From Fimenecus sp045632525 (lineage in GTDB: Bacteria > Bacillota > Clostridia > Oscillospirales > Acutalibacteraceae): 64,000 bases of DNA. The DNA is taken from contig JAZQWV010000068.1 of the NCBI GenBank assembly GCA_045632525.1, positions 7,869-71,868 of the forward strand. Reading direction: 5' to 3'. Of this stretch, positions 7,539-15,467 are shown one piece after another. The first letter of the stretch is position 1. Each line of letters opens with the position of its first letter. The notes beneath the pieces were generated by a model. It ran no database searches. It was not told the origin of the DNA and worked only from the letters and a program-made list of their open reading frames with translations. Made by a program: the position numbers and the translations under genes.

Positions 7539-8653
7539 TGGCTAAGAAAGAATTGTCCCCTCGCAGATTAAAGGGATATTACAAGTTTTCAAAAAAATAT
7601 CCTTCACGAAATGCCGAGAGTTATGCTATCGGTGAAAGTCGCAAGATGAAGAAAAAAGAAACGGCAAGAAAAATTGTTTTTGCCCTTCTTTTGTGTTGCC
7701 TTTTTGTTGCAACATTCATTCTTGTTTCTGTGAGTATGGGTCTTTCAAACAGACCTTTGGCCAATAATATTGAAAATGAAACATTAATCAGCGTTGATAA
7801 TCTTGGAACAATTCGTGCAACCTATATTGAGAATACAATTTTGGGTGAAATCAGCGATTTGTCAAAAGAATTGGAAAAAGCAAAGAAAAATGGTTGCAAT
7901 GCGGTTATGCTTGATTTCAAAACTCAAGAGGGTTATTTAACAGTTGGCACAAAGAGTGATAAATACTATTCAATTGACAATGTGATTATTGAAAAAATAA
8001 AATCAGAAGGATTTATTATTGTTGCCAGAATTTTCTGCTTTGAAGACAGTTTTGCGCCACAAAGATTGGGTGCTTATGTTTATGAAAACCAAGAAAAAAC
8101 AAAAATCTGGTTTGATGCACCCGCAATTCAGGGCGGCAGAGTGTGGCTTGACCCAACAAATCAAAGAGCAACAAACTATATTTGTTCAGTAATAGATGAT
8201 GCGGTGGATATGGGTGCAGAATGTATCTATCTTCAATCTGTTGAATTTCCACAGGCAAGAGAAGGTGCACCTGTGTTCTTCTCTCAAGAAAATGAAACAC
8301 TCAACCGTAATCTTGTGCTCATGCAGTTTATCGAAAGTGCAGTTAAAGAAGCAGGCAAATGCCCTGTGATACTCGGTATGCCCCTTGATTGTGCAGATGG
8401 TGGTAATCAAGAAAAATGGGGTGGAACACTTTTTGATACGGCTGCTTCAATCTGTTCTCCAATACTTTTGCCACAAGAAAACAGTGATTATGTGGAATAT
8501 ATTGAGAATAATTATACTGTGATGAATGACAGGGCTAAAAACAATTTTTCAACAATAAAAATTGTTCCAACAGTTAAAAATCAGACCAATGATGTGAATT
8601 TTTATGAAAAACTCAGCAAAAGTACCGCAGAGAGTTATATAATTATTCCTTGA
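7538..8653 (+). CDS. Membrane-anchored putative glycoside hydrolase (COG1306/DUF4015-like)
   Basis: A 371-residue protein with a basic cytoplasmic head, one transmembrane segment (about residues 45-68) and an extracytoplasmic TIM-barrel-like domain. Segments typical of the COG1306/DUF4015 putative glycosidase family are visible: GCNAVMLDFKTQEG, the GGRVWLDPTN strand and the MGAECIYLQSVEFP strand (family form GFDEIQFDYVRFP). The acidic pair usual in that last motif is replaced by Gln-Ser, so catalysis is uncertain. The start codon shares its A with the stop of the RnfA-like gene, making it the fourth gene of the operon. A role of the complex at the cell envelope is an inference from this linkage. 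Confidence 0.65.
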   Translation: MAKKELSPRRLKGYYKFSKKYPSRNAESYAIGESRKMKKKETARKIVFALLLCCLFVATFILVSVSMGLSNRPLANNIENETLISVDNLGTIRATYIENTILGEISDLSKELEKAKKNGCNAVMLDFKTQEGYLTVGTKSDKYYSIDNVIIEKIKSEGFIIVARIFCFEDSFAPQRLGAYVYENQEKTKIWFDAPAIQGGRVWLDPTNQRATNYICSVIDDAVDMGAECIYLQSVEFPQAREGAPVFFSQENETLNRNLVLMQFIESAVKEAGKCPVILGMPLDCADGGNQEKWGGTLFDTAASICSPILLPQENSDYVEYIENNYTVMNDRAKNNFSTIKIVPTVKNQTNDVNFYEKLSKSTAESYIIIP

Positions 8654-8667
8654 TTTTACAAAAAGAC

Positions 8668-8696
8668 TTGAAATACAATAAAATTTATTGTATTAT
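8668..8696 (+). promoter_or_regulatory. Promoter for efp
   Basis: TTGAAA, 17 bp, TATTAT. An inverted repeat (TACAATAAA / TTTATTGTA, 8675-8693) fills the spacer and runs into the -10 box. Confidence 0.7.
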
Positions 8697-8735
8697 TTAT
8701 AGTGTATTAAAACAAAAAACGGAGGTATAATACCT

Positions 8736-9293
8736 ATGGTATCAGCAGGTGATTTCAGAAACGGCGTAACTTTCGAAATGGACGGCAACGTATTCCAAAT
8801 CGTTGAATTCCAGCACGTTAAACCAGGTAAAGGCGCTGCTTTCGTAAGAGCTAAAATTAAGAACGTTATTTCAGGTGGTGTTGTTGAAAGAACATTCAAC
8901 CCAACTGAAAAATACCCAACAGCAGTCATTGAAAGAAAAGATATGGAGTATTCTTACAGTGACGGTGGTCTTTACTACTTTATGGACCAGGAAACATACG
9001 ATATGGTTCCTGTAAATGCTTCAGACCTTGGCGACAACTTTAAGTTTGTTAAAGAAAATATGATTTGTAAAATCCTTTCATATAAGGGTAGTGTTTTCGG
9101 TGTTGAACCACCAAACTTTGTTGTGCTTCAGGTAACACAGACTGACCCTGGCTTTGCAGGCAACACAGCAACTAACGCTACAAAACCTGCTACTCTTGAA
9201 ACAGGTGCAGAAATCAAAGTTCCTCTCTTCATTGAAGAAGGCGAAATGATTAACGTTGATACTCGTACAGGCGAGTATATGTCAAGAGCATAA
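8736..9293 (+). CDS. efp: Elongation factor P
   Basis: Relieves ribosome stalling at consecutive prolines. The 185-residue, three-domain protein begins with VSAGDFRNGVTFEMDG and carries the tip loop KPGKGAAF near residue 30, whose lysine is the post-translationally modified position in many bacteria. The C-terminal OB-fold ends with IEEGEMINVDTRTGEYMSRA, the conserved family end. A strong site, CGGAGGT, precedes the ATG. It is followed 14 bp later by the acidic Cys-rich gene, with which it probably shares a transcript. No modification enzyme was seen in the window. Confidence 0.97.
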   Translation: MVSAGDFRNGVTFEMDGNVFQIVEFQHVKPGKGAAFVRAKIKNVISGGVVERTFNPTEKYPTAVIERKDMEYSYSDGGLYYFMDQETYDMVPVNASDLGDNFKFVKENMICKILSYKGSVFGVEPPNFVVLQVTQTDPGFAGNTATNATKPATLETGAEIKVPLFIEEGEMINVDTRTGEYMSRA

Positions 9294-9307
9294 TTGGAGG
9301 TATAATT

Positions 9308-9736
9308 ATGATGACAGTTACAGAAAAAGTAGCATACCTTAAAGGTCTTGTTGAAGGCCTTGACTTTGGCAAAGACGAAAAAGAAACAAAAGTTATTAAC
9401 GCAGTTCTCGATGTTCTTGAAGACCTTGCTCTCGCAGTAAGCGACCTTGACGACGAAATGGAACTCGTTACAGAACAGCTCGATGCAGTTGACGAAGATT
9501 TAGCAGACCTTGAAGAAATCTTCTATGACGAATGTGACGACTGTGATTGCGATTGTGACGACTGTTGCGATTGCGACGATGAAATGTATGAAGTTGAATG
9601 CCCAAACTGTGGTGAAATGATTTATTTTGATGAAGAAATCATTCTTGACGGTGAAGCAGAATGCCCAGCATGCGGCGAAGTTCTCGAATTCGATTGCGAT
9701 TGTGACTGCGACTGCTGTGCAGATGACGAAGAATAA
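9308..9736 (+). CDS. Acidic Cys-rich protein, CD1247 N-terminal-domain-like
   Basis: A 142-residue, extremely acidic protein. The first 65 residues are predicted helical, with AYLKGLVEGLDFGKDEKE resembling the N-terminal domain of the clostridial CD1247 family, and contain a coiled-coil-like run. Cys-Asp clusters flank a zinc-ribbon-like module (CPNCGEM...CPACGEV), so metal binding is plausible. It directly follows efp in the same orientation, which fits co-transcription. TTGGAGGT lies just upstream of two adjacent ATG codons at 9308 and 9311. The function is not known; a role in translation is suggested only by the neighbour. Confidence 0.7.
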   Translation: MMTVTEKVAYLKGLVEGLDFGKDEKETKVINAVLDVLEDLALAVSDLDDEMELVTEQLDAVDEDLADLEEIFYDECDDCDCDCDDCCDCDDEMYEVECPNCGEMIYFDEEIILDGEAECPACGEVLEFDCDCDCDCCADDEE

Positions 9737-9751
9737 TTTATTCTAAAAATT

Positions 9752-9779
9752 AAGGACTACCAAAGGTAGTCCTTTTTTA
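9752..9779. terminator. Bidirectional terminator between convergent genes
   Basis: AAGGACTACC, loop AAA, GGTAGTCCTT, with T-runs on both sides. The same 23-bp hairpin occurs in opposite orientation at 14071-14093. Confidence 0.85.
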
Positions 9780-10820
9780 TTTTGGTAACTTAATTGTAAA
9801 TTTGCTTCCTTTTCCAAATTCGCTTTCGACAGTAACGATGGAATTTGTCAAATCTGCCACAGTTTTTACAAGGGCAAGACCAAGACCGTTGCCTTCGGAT
9901 TTTCGCGATGTATCCCCCTGATAAAACTTTTCAAAAATATGAGTTTTCACTTCTTCTATCATTCCTACACCGCTATCTTGCACAGTAACAGTAATAAAAT
10001 CCTTATTTGAATTATCAATGCTAAGGCCTATTTCGCCACTTTCATTGGTGAATTTAACGGCATTACCTATCAGATTAACCCACATTTGATTTAACAGTTC
10101 TTCATTGCCATTATATTCACATTCAGGCAAATTCAAATCAAGCCAGATATTTTTATTTGACCATTGCTGTTCAAACATTAAAACCGCTTGTCTTAATTGC
10201 TCATCCAGACGGAATATTTTTGTTTCACTTATAATATTCTGTGACTCAAGACGGGATAATTTAAGAACATTGTCAACAAGTCCCGAAAGCTGACGAGTGG
10301 AGTCGGAGAGCTTGACGAAATAATCGTTTTTAATTTCATCATTAATTGCAGGGTCAGAAAGAAGTGTTACATACCCTTGAATTGATGAAAGTGGTGCACG
10401 AAATTCGTGGGACACATTTGAAACAAAATCTGAACGCATAACTTCAATACTGTTAAGCTCGGTTATCATTTTATTAAGGTCATTGGCAAGGTCTTTCATT
10501 TCATTTCTGAAATTTGCCGTATCAATCTGCACACTGAAGTCTCCTTGTGCCACCCGATTAATAGCCTCTGATATTATCCTGATAGGCTTAAAAAAGTGTC
10601 TGCTTGCAAAAATTGTAATTCCCTGGGCCAATATCATAAGAGAAACTATCGAAGCCACCACAATAAGTCCTGTATTTTCGCTGATTATTTCTGTTTCAAA
10701 AAGATTTGCACGAGCCAGCAAAAAAATGATAAATATGAACAGTAAAATTGTTAATGCGAACATTGCAAAAACAAGACCGAGCGTTCTGCGATAGAGCTTA
10801 TTAAATGATTTCAACTTCAT
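9777..10820 (-). CDS. Membrane sensor histidine kinase
   Basis: A 347-residue kinase with two transmembrane helices (about residues 14-36 and 50-72) enclosing a very short external loop, a HAMP-like linker (residues 73-125), then HisKA with the H-box VSNVSHEFRAPL (phospho-accepting His near 137). The HATPase domain shows the N-box LIGNAVKF, G1 DSGVGM and G2 GNGLGLALV. The small extracellular loop suggests it senses the membrane or envelope rather than a soluble ligand. It overlaps the response regulator gene by 4 bp, so the pair is translationally coupled. It is divergent from a lipid-metabolism operon that it may control. Confidence 0.92.
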   Translation of the reverse strand: MKLKSFNKLYRRTLGLVFAMFALTILLFIFIIFLLARANLFETEIISENTGLIVVASIVSLMILAQGITIFASRHFFKPIRIISEAINRVAQGDFSVQIDTANFRNEMKDLANDLNKMITELNSIEVMRSDFVSNVSHEFRAPLSSIQGYVTLLSDPAINDEIKNDYFVKLSDSTRQLSGLVDNVLKLSRLESQNIISETKIFRLDEQLRQAVLMFEQQWSNKNIWLDLNLPECEYNGNEELLNQMWVNLIGNAVKFTNESGEIGLSIDNSNKDFITVTVQDSGVGMIEEVKTHIFEKFYQGDTSRKSEGNGLGLALVKTVADLTNSIVTVESEFGKGSKFTIKLPK

Positions 10821-11488
10821 TTTTTCACACCTCTGTAGCCTAATCCGCGAATTGTATTTATTTCAATATCCTTGCAATCTTTCAGTCTTTCGCGAAGACG
10901 ATTTATATGTACATCAACGGTGCGTTCTTCGGAATCCGTATCATATCCCCAGAATTCATCCATAAGTTGACGGCGGGTAAAGGTACGCGATGGATTTGAC
11001 ATAAGCTTATAAAGCACAAGAAATTCCTTTTGTGGAATTTCTATTTTTTTGCCCTGAAATTCTGCGGAATATGTATCGAAATATAATACCGTATCACCGA
11101 TACTCAACTTTCTCTCACTTACAATTTTTGCACGACGAAGAAGTGCGTGAATTCGCAAAAGCATTTCATTTAAATCTACCGGTTTTACCATATAATCGTC
11201 AATACCTGCTAGAAATCCGTGGCGTTTATCTTCAAATCCTTCTTTTGCCGAAATCATAAGAATAGGTAATTCAGGGTAATATTCACGCAATTCGCGAGTA
11301 AGCTCATAACCATCAACGCCGGGCATCATAATATCAGAAATCACTAAATCAAAATTCTTTTCTGCCATAATGTTCAGTGCTTCTTCGCCATCAAAAGCAG
11401 GAACTGCATTAAAAGCGTTATTTGTTAATGCTGAACAATAAATCTGATTTAATTTTGCATCATCTTCAACAACTAAAATATCAAACAT
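10817..11488 (-). CDS. OmpR/PhoB-type response regulator
   Basis: A 223-residue regulator with a receiver domain (acidic patch VVEDD, phospho-acceptor Asp in VISDIMMPG, MISAKEG and the Lys in YMVKPVD) followed by a winged-helix DNA-binding domain (ERTVDVHINRLRERL). The start at 11488 has GGTGAT upstream; the longer frame starting at 11515 begins inside the likely -10 element (TATGGTAAAAT) and was rejected. It is co-transcribed with the sensor kinase. The intergenic region shared with the acyltransferase operon is the natural place for its operator; an imperfect palindrome, TGTTAATTAAACA, lies there (11531-11543). Confidence 0.92.
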   Translation of the reverse strand: MFDILVVEDDAKLNQIYCSALTNNAFNAVPAFDGEEALNIMAEKNFDLVISDIMMPGVDGYELTRELREYYPELPILMISAKEGFEDKRHGFLAGIDDYMVKPVDLNEMLLRIHALLRRAKIVSERKLSIGDTVLYFDTYSAEFQGKKIEIPQKEFLVLYKLMSNPSRTFTRRQLMDEFWGYDTDSEERTVDVHINRLRERLKDCKDIEINTIRGLGYRGVKK

Positions 11489-11505
11489 AATTATCACCAG
11501 CATTA

Positions 11506-11555
11506 ATTTTACCATAAAAAATAAACTTTGTGTTAATTAAACAGAATTTTATATT
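11506..11555. promoter_or_regulatory. Divergent promoters of the two-component and acyl operons
   Basis: Minus strand: extended -10 TGG-TAAAAT at 11506-11511 for the regulator gene, with no clear -35. Plus strand: TTGTGT (11528-11533), 16 bp, TATATT (11550-11555) for the acyltransferase operon. Confidence 0.5.
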
Positions 11556-11610
11556 GAGTTTAAAAAAAGTTTACAAAAACTGGTTATTTTTTTATCGAGG
11601 TGTAAATGAT

Positions 11611-12303
11611 ATGGCAAAAACAAATAAATTAGAGAAAAAACAAGAGCTTTTAATGCGACTTGCAAAAATTTTATTTGAACCTGAAATCACTTTTGAAAAT
11701 GAAGCCGAACAAGGCAACGTACTTTATGAACCTTGCGTCATTATATGCAACCATTCAAGAAGAACAAGTATTAACCGACTTGTAGGTGCAGACGGTGTAA
11801 TGATTAGGTATGTTTTTAACAATAAAAATGTTTGTTCTCTTATGGCGGCAGATTTAATGGAAAATCCCATCTTAAAGGCCGTTGTAAGCGGGTGTGATTG
11901 TATCCCTGTTCGCAGAAATGTTGCATCTACAGAATGGATACGCAAAAGCAAGGAAAAGCTTGATGAAGGCAAATCAGTTGTTATTTTCCCTGAAGGCACA
12001 ACACTAAAAGAAAAAGATATTGACACATTTAAAGCGGGATTTGCATTACTAGCAAAAATGGCAAATGTAAAAATCTTGCCTATGGCAATCGGCGGAATTT
12101 ACAGACCTTTAGCAAAAAAGAAGCTTAAAATTAGGGTCGGTGTACCAATGAGGCTTCAGCTTGAGAATAACACCTCTGCAGAATTAAAAAGTGAAGCAAG
12201 CCGCTTTCAACATATCGTTGAAGACATGTATTTAAGTTTGAGTGATAACGGTATAAATCAAAACAATTCTCTTAATGCGAATAAAGAGAAAATCTTAATT
12301 TAA
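11611..12303 (+). CDS. PlsC-like acyltransferase with altered HX4D motif
   Basis: A 230-residue protein resembling 1-acyl-glycerol-3-phosphate acyltransferases. Motif I appears as CNHSRRTSIN, where the catalytic H-X4-D has Ser in place of Asp; motif II is GCDCIPVRR, motif III is the canonical FPEGTTL, and motif IV LPMAIGG. ATG 11611 is preceded by GAGGTG and gives a compact protein; the longer open frame upstream has no support. It is followed 18 bp later by an acyl-AMP ligase and then an acyl carrier protein. This set could activate and transfer fatty acids, like a split version of the fused Aas enzyme of enterobacteria. Given the Asp change, activity is uncertain. Confidence 0.75.
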   Translation: MAKTNKLEKKQELLMRLAKILFEPEITFENEAEQGNVLYEPCVIICNHSRRTSINRLVGADGVMIRYVFNNKNVCSLMAADLMENPILKAVVSGCDCIPVRRNVASTEWIRKSKEKLDEGKSVVIFPEGTTLKEKDIDTFKAGFALLAKMANVKILPMAIGGIYRPLAKKKLKIRVGVPMRLQLENNTSAELKSEASRFQHIVEDMYLSLSDNGINQNNSLNANKEKILI

Positions 12304-12321
12304 TCCACAGGAGGAATAAAA

Positions 12322-13827
12322 TTGATTTACAACACAAACGAAAAACAACGAGAGTATTTTTACAGTATGCTCACAGATGAGGAACGAAAACTATTGAAAT
12401 ACATACCCACCGTCAACGAATTACTTGACTTCGCAGTTGAACATTTTGCAGATTTGCCCGCAATTTCTGACGGCAAAATCACTTATACATATAAAGAACT
12501 CTGCGAAAGAGTTGCTATAAGACGAGGATATTTAAAATCGTTACGTTTTAATCGGGGTGAACGAATTGCGGTTTTTGCACCGAACACGCTTGATGCTATG
12601 GAATTATATCTTGCAATTGTAACAAGTGGATATGTAAGTGTTATGCTCCCAACACAACTTAATAATCTTGCACTTATGAGTCTTTGCAAAAAGTTTGATG
12701 TAAGTGCTGTTTTCTATGATGAGTCTCTTGAAAAAGTCGCAAAATCTTCAGGTATTGAAGCTTATAGAATAAGTTTTGTTGAAGCTAACGCTTTGCCCCC
12801 TGCAAACGTTACAAAAGATGCCATCTGTTCAATTTGTCTTACAGGTGGTACAACAGGCAGGCCCAAAGGTGCTGTTATGACTCACGGTGCAATAATGCGT
12901 GGTGCGTTTAATGGTTGTTTCATTTCGGGCGGAGTTCTCTACCAAAAATATATTGCAATTCTTCCATTATCCCATATTTTCGGTCTTGTTAAAGGGTTTC
13001 TTTCAACAATTTATACGGGCGGACTTACCTTTGAATGTCGTGAAGTAAAGCAAGCCTTCGGTCTAATCCCTGTTTTCAAACCTTCAACTCTTGTGGTTGT
13101 TCCGGGAATGGCAGAAATTATTATAAATCTAACAAGACTTAAAGGCAGAGGGTATTCTGAAAGTCTTAAAACTTTAGTTATAGGTGCTGCACCCGTTCCG
13201 CTGAAGCTTATGAAAGCGATTGATGATTTAGGAATTCAGGTGCTTGCAGGTTACGGCTTAACTGAGGGCTCAAACCTTACCGCAGGTAACAAGGATGTTA
13301 TGAGCAACCCCGACTCAATGGGTATGATTTATCCTGAACAGCAATATAAGGTTGTTGACGGTGAGCTTCGCATTAAAGGTGATAATCTTATGAACGGTTA
13401 TTGGGATGACGAGGAAGCAACCTCCGATGCCTTTGACGAGGACGGTTGGCTCAAAACAGGTGACTTGGTAAAGGTTGACGATAATGGTTATATTTATATT
13501 GTAGGCAGAATTAAAAATCTGATTATTCTCCCTAATGGTGAAAATATTTCTCCCGAAGAGCTTGAAGAAATTTTCTATAAGAGTGAATATGTAAAAGATT
13601 GTCTTGTAAAAGAAGATGAGCTTAACGGCAAAAAGGTTATCGGTATTGAAATCTTGCCGAATACAGAAGCAATAAAGGATATGGGCGAAGATGGCATATA
13701 CAATCTGTTCCGTCATTTAGTTGCTGATATAAATAAGACTCTACCCACCTACAAGCAGATTTCAAAAATCAGTATAAGAACAGAAGATTTCAAGCGTACA
13801 AACGCTATGAAGATATCAAGAAATTAA
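12322..13827 (+). CDS. AMP-forming acyl ligase (acyl-CoA/acyl-ACP synthetase family)
   Basis: A 501-residue adenylate-forming enzyme that would activate a carboxylic acid as acyl-AMP for transfer to a thiol. The P-loop-like motif CLTGGTTGRPKGAVMTH lies near residue 170, LAGYGLTEGSN near 310, the hinge motif GWLKTGDLVKVDDNGYIYIVGR near 380 and the terminal catalytic Lys in NAMKISRN. Translation starts at TTG, 5 bp after GGAGGAA. The next gene, 9 bp downstream, encodes an acyl carrier protein, so ACP rather than CoA is the likelier acceptor. The substrate cannot be read from the sequence. Confidence 0.88.
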   Translation: MIYNTNEKQREYFYSMLTDEERKLLKYIPTVNELLDFAVEHFADLPAISDGKITYTYKELCERVAIRRGYLKSLRFNRGERIAVFAPNTLDAMELYLAIVTSGYVSVMLPTQLNNLALMSLCKKFDVSAVFYDESLEKVAKSSGIEAYRISFVEANALPPANVTKDAICSICLTGGTTGRPKGAVMTHGAIMRGAFNGCFISGGVLYQKYIAILPLSHIFGLVKGFLSTIYTGGLTFECREVKQAFGLIPVFKPSTLVVVPGMAEIIINLTRLKGRGYSESLKTLVIGAAPVPLKLMKAIDDLGIQVLAGYGLTEGSNLTAGNKDVMSNPDSMGMIYPEQQYKVVDGELRIKGDNLMNGYWDDEEATSDAFDEDGWLKTGDLVKVDDNGYIYIVGRIKNLIILPNGENISPEELEEIFYKSEYVKDCLVKEDELNGKKVIGIEILPNTEAIKDMGEDGIYNLFRHLVADINKTLPTYKQISKISIRTEDFKRTNAMKISRN

Positions 13828-13836
13828 GGTGTATGT

Positions 13837-14064
13837 ATGAATGTATTTGAACAACTTAAAACAGTAATTGCACAATCCGTTCCCGAAATAGATGTTGAAA
13901 CTGTAACTATTGATAGTTCTTTAAAAAATGATTTGGGCCTCGACTCTCTCGCAACAATGATGATTGCAATGCTTATTGAAGAAGAATTCAGCTTCACCTT
14001 TGAGGGTGAAATAAATTTTGAAACTGTTGGCGACCTTTGCGAATATATTGTGAAAAAAATATAA
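13837..14064 (+). CDS. Acyl carrier protein
   Basis: A 75-residue acidic protein with the phosphopantetheine attachment motif LGLDSLATMM, the modified Ser lying in DSL. The four-helix ACP pattern is evident. It is not near fatty-acid synthase genes but ends an operon with an acyl-AMP ligase and an acyltransferase, so it is probably a dedicated carrier for that pathway rather than the primary AcpP. Followed at once by a strong terminator. Confidence 0.92.
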   Translation: MNVFEQLKTVIAQSVPEIDVETVTIDSSLKNDLGLDSLATMMIAMLIEEEFSFTFEGEINFETVGDLCEYIVKKI

Positions 14065-14070
14065 TTATTT

Positions 14071-14097
14071 AAGGACTACCTTTGGTAGTCCTTTTTT
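14071..14097 (+). terminator. Terminator of the acyl operon
   Basis: AAGGACTACC, loop TTT, GGTAGTCCTT, then T6. The hairpin is the exact reverse complement of the one at 9752-9774. Confidence 0.9.
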
Positions 14098-14098
14098 G

Positions 14099-14127
14099 TT
14101 GCTTTTATATTTATTTGGTGATACAAT
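14099..14127 (+). promoter_or_regulatory. Promoter for the 14147 operon
   Basis: TTGCTT, 17 bp, TACAAT with an extended -10 (TGA), directly abutting the preceding terminator. Confidence 0.65.
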
Positions 14128-14146
14128 AAGTTTACGGGGTGATTTT

Positions 14147-15043
14147 ATGAAAAATAAAGTGTTGAAAACCTATACAGGATTATGGGGCATCATTGCAGTT
14201 GTTTATGGACTTTGGATGACCTTTATTATGAGTTGGGACCAATACCCATACATAATTCCAACGGATGCAGACATGGCATTGCCTGCTGACCAGTTTATTG
14301 CAAAATTTGACGGCATGCTTTATGAGCCTTTGTATGCTAACGAGGCTGTTTATTGGTTATGGGTTATCGGCTCAACTGCTCTTCTTTTCTTATATGCTTT
14401 ATTTATAAGAAAAATTCTTTTTGCAGACAAACTTACAAAGAGCACGACAGTTTTCTGTATTGCAAATCTTATTGCGGGCTTTGTGTTTATCACTTGGTAT
14501 GGATTTTTAGATTTTCCACATCAATTCGGTAACATTTTAACTGATGTTACAGCGAGTATGCTTGGTCTTCGTTATCCTTGGCCTTTTAAGATGTGGGGCG
14601 TTTTAGCGTCACTTTCTATTTTCACAAATACTCTTTATATGTATCGCAAAAATGATTATCAGGGCAAAGCGGGTGTGATTGTAACATCTCTTGGATGCGC
14701 AGCAATTTATGTGACAGTTAATGTGCCATCTGCAGGTCTTGACCTTGTTATGACGGCTCGTTGTTTAGGACATTGGGCGACTGCTCTTATCTTCGCTTTC
14801 TTAGGTGCAGCAGGTGTGATTATTTTCTTATTCCACAAGTGCAAACAAAAAGACAAAAAATACATAATTGCAACCATAATTTTTGTAGCGGTGCTTTTAC
14901 TTATGCTCGTTCTTCTTGTAACCGTTGGTAAGAGTGCATTTATTGAAAACTTGCCTATGTGGGTTGCCTATGCATTGTTGTTTATTATAAACTTCACATC
15001 TTTCTTTGATAAAAAGGAAATCAAAGAAACAGTAAAAGCATAA
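14147..15043 (+). CDS. Integral membrane protein of unknown function
   Basis: A 298-residue protein with about eight hydrophobic helices and a short extracytoplasmic segment after the first helix (residues 25-65, with DQYPYIIPTDADM). I do not recognise the family. ATG 14147 is preceded by GGGGTGAT and was preferred over the longer open frame from 14096, which starts within the preceding terminator. It is followed 12 bp later by a DUF4345-like membrane protein and then an AlkD-like gene, so three genes probably share a transcript. The aromatic-rich loop near residues 115-150 (TWYGFLDFPHQFG) is notable but gives no function. Confidence 0.75.
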   Translation: MKNKVLKTYTGLWGIIAVVYGLWMTFIMSWDQYPYIIPTDADMALPADQFIAKFDGMLYEPLYANEAVYWLWVIGSTALLFLYALFIRKILFADKLTKSTTVFCIANLIAGFVFITWYGFLDFPHQFGNILTDVTASMLGLRYPWPFKMWGVLASLSIFTNTLYMYRKNDYQGKAGVIVTSLGCAAIYVTVNVPSAGLDLVMTARCLGHWATALIFAFLGAAGVIIFLFHKCKQKDKKYIIATIIFVAVLLLMLVLLVTVGKSAFIENLPMWVAYALLFIINFTSFFDKKEIKETVKA

Positions 15044-15055
15044 AGGAGAATACTT

Positions 15056-15466
15056 ATGAAAGAAATTTTAATGTCAAATATCCCTGCCGCTGTTGCCACA
15101 ATTGGTCTTATTCTTTATTTCTTCGGCATGGCAATTGTGTTTATTATCAGTCCGTTAAAAAATGCTGAAAGTTTTTCAATCAAGCCTGTTGACAATGCAG
15201 GAAAAACTGAAATTCGTGTTTATTATGGTGGCATTTCAGGTGCGTTGGGTGGATTTTTACTTTTCCTTATGCTCGCTCTTAAAACACCATATTATTCAAT
15301 GATTGGTGGACTTTTCTTTGCAACAACAGTTTTTGTAACAAGAACAATCTTCCTTTTTGTTGATAAGGGTTGGAAATGCCCATATACAAAACTTGCAATT
15401 CCAGCAGAAGGACTTTTTGTAATCGCGCTTTGGACTTGTTTTGCACTTTCAAAGACTTTATATTGA
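15056..15466 (+). CDS. Small four-helix membrane protein, DUF4345-like
   Basis: A 136-residue protein with four predicted transmembrane helices. The segment TEIRVYYGGISGALGGFLLFL at the second helix resembles the DUF4345 family (EIRVYYGG...LG.FL). The function of that family is not known. AAAGGAGAA lies 5 bp before the ATG. It stands between another membrane protein and an AlkD-like gene, with a gap of a single base before the latter. Confidence 0.65.
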   Translation: MKEILMSNIPAAVATIGLILYFFGMAIVFIISPLKNAESFSIKPVDNAGKTEIRVYYGGISGALGGFLLFLMLALKTPYYSMIGGLFFATTVFVTRTIFLFVDKGWKCPYTKLAIPAEGLFVIALWTCFALSKTLY

Positions 15467-15467
15467 T

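Noticed and set aside
11489..11515. Longer start for the response regulator
   Set aside because: The upstream ATG is part of the TATGGTAAAAT -10 element and has no ribosome site.
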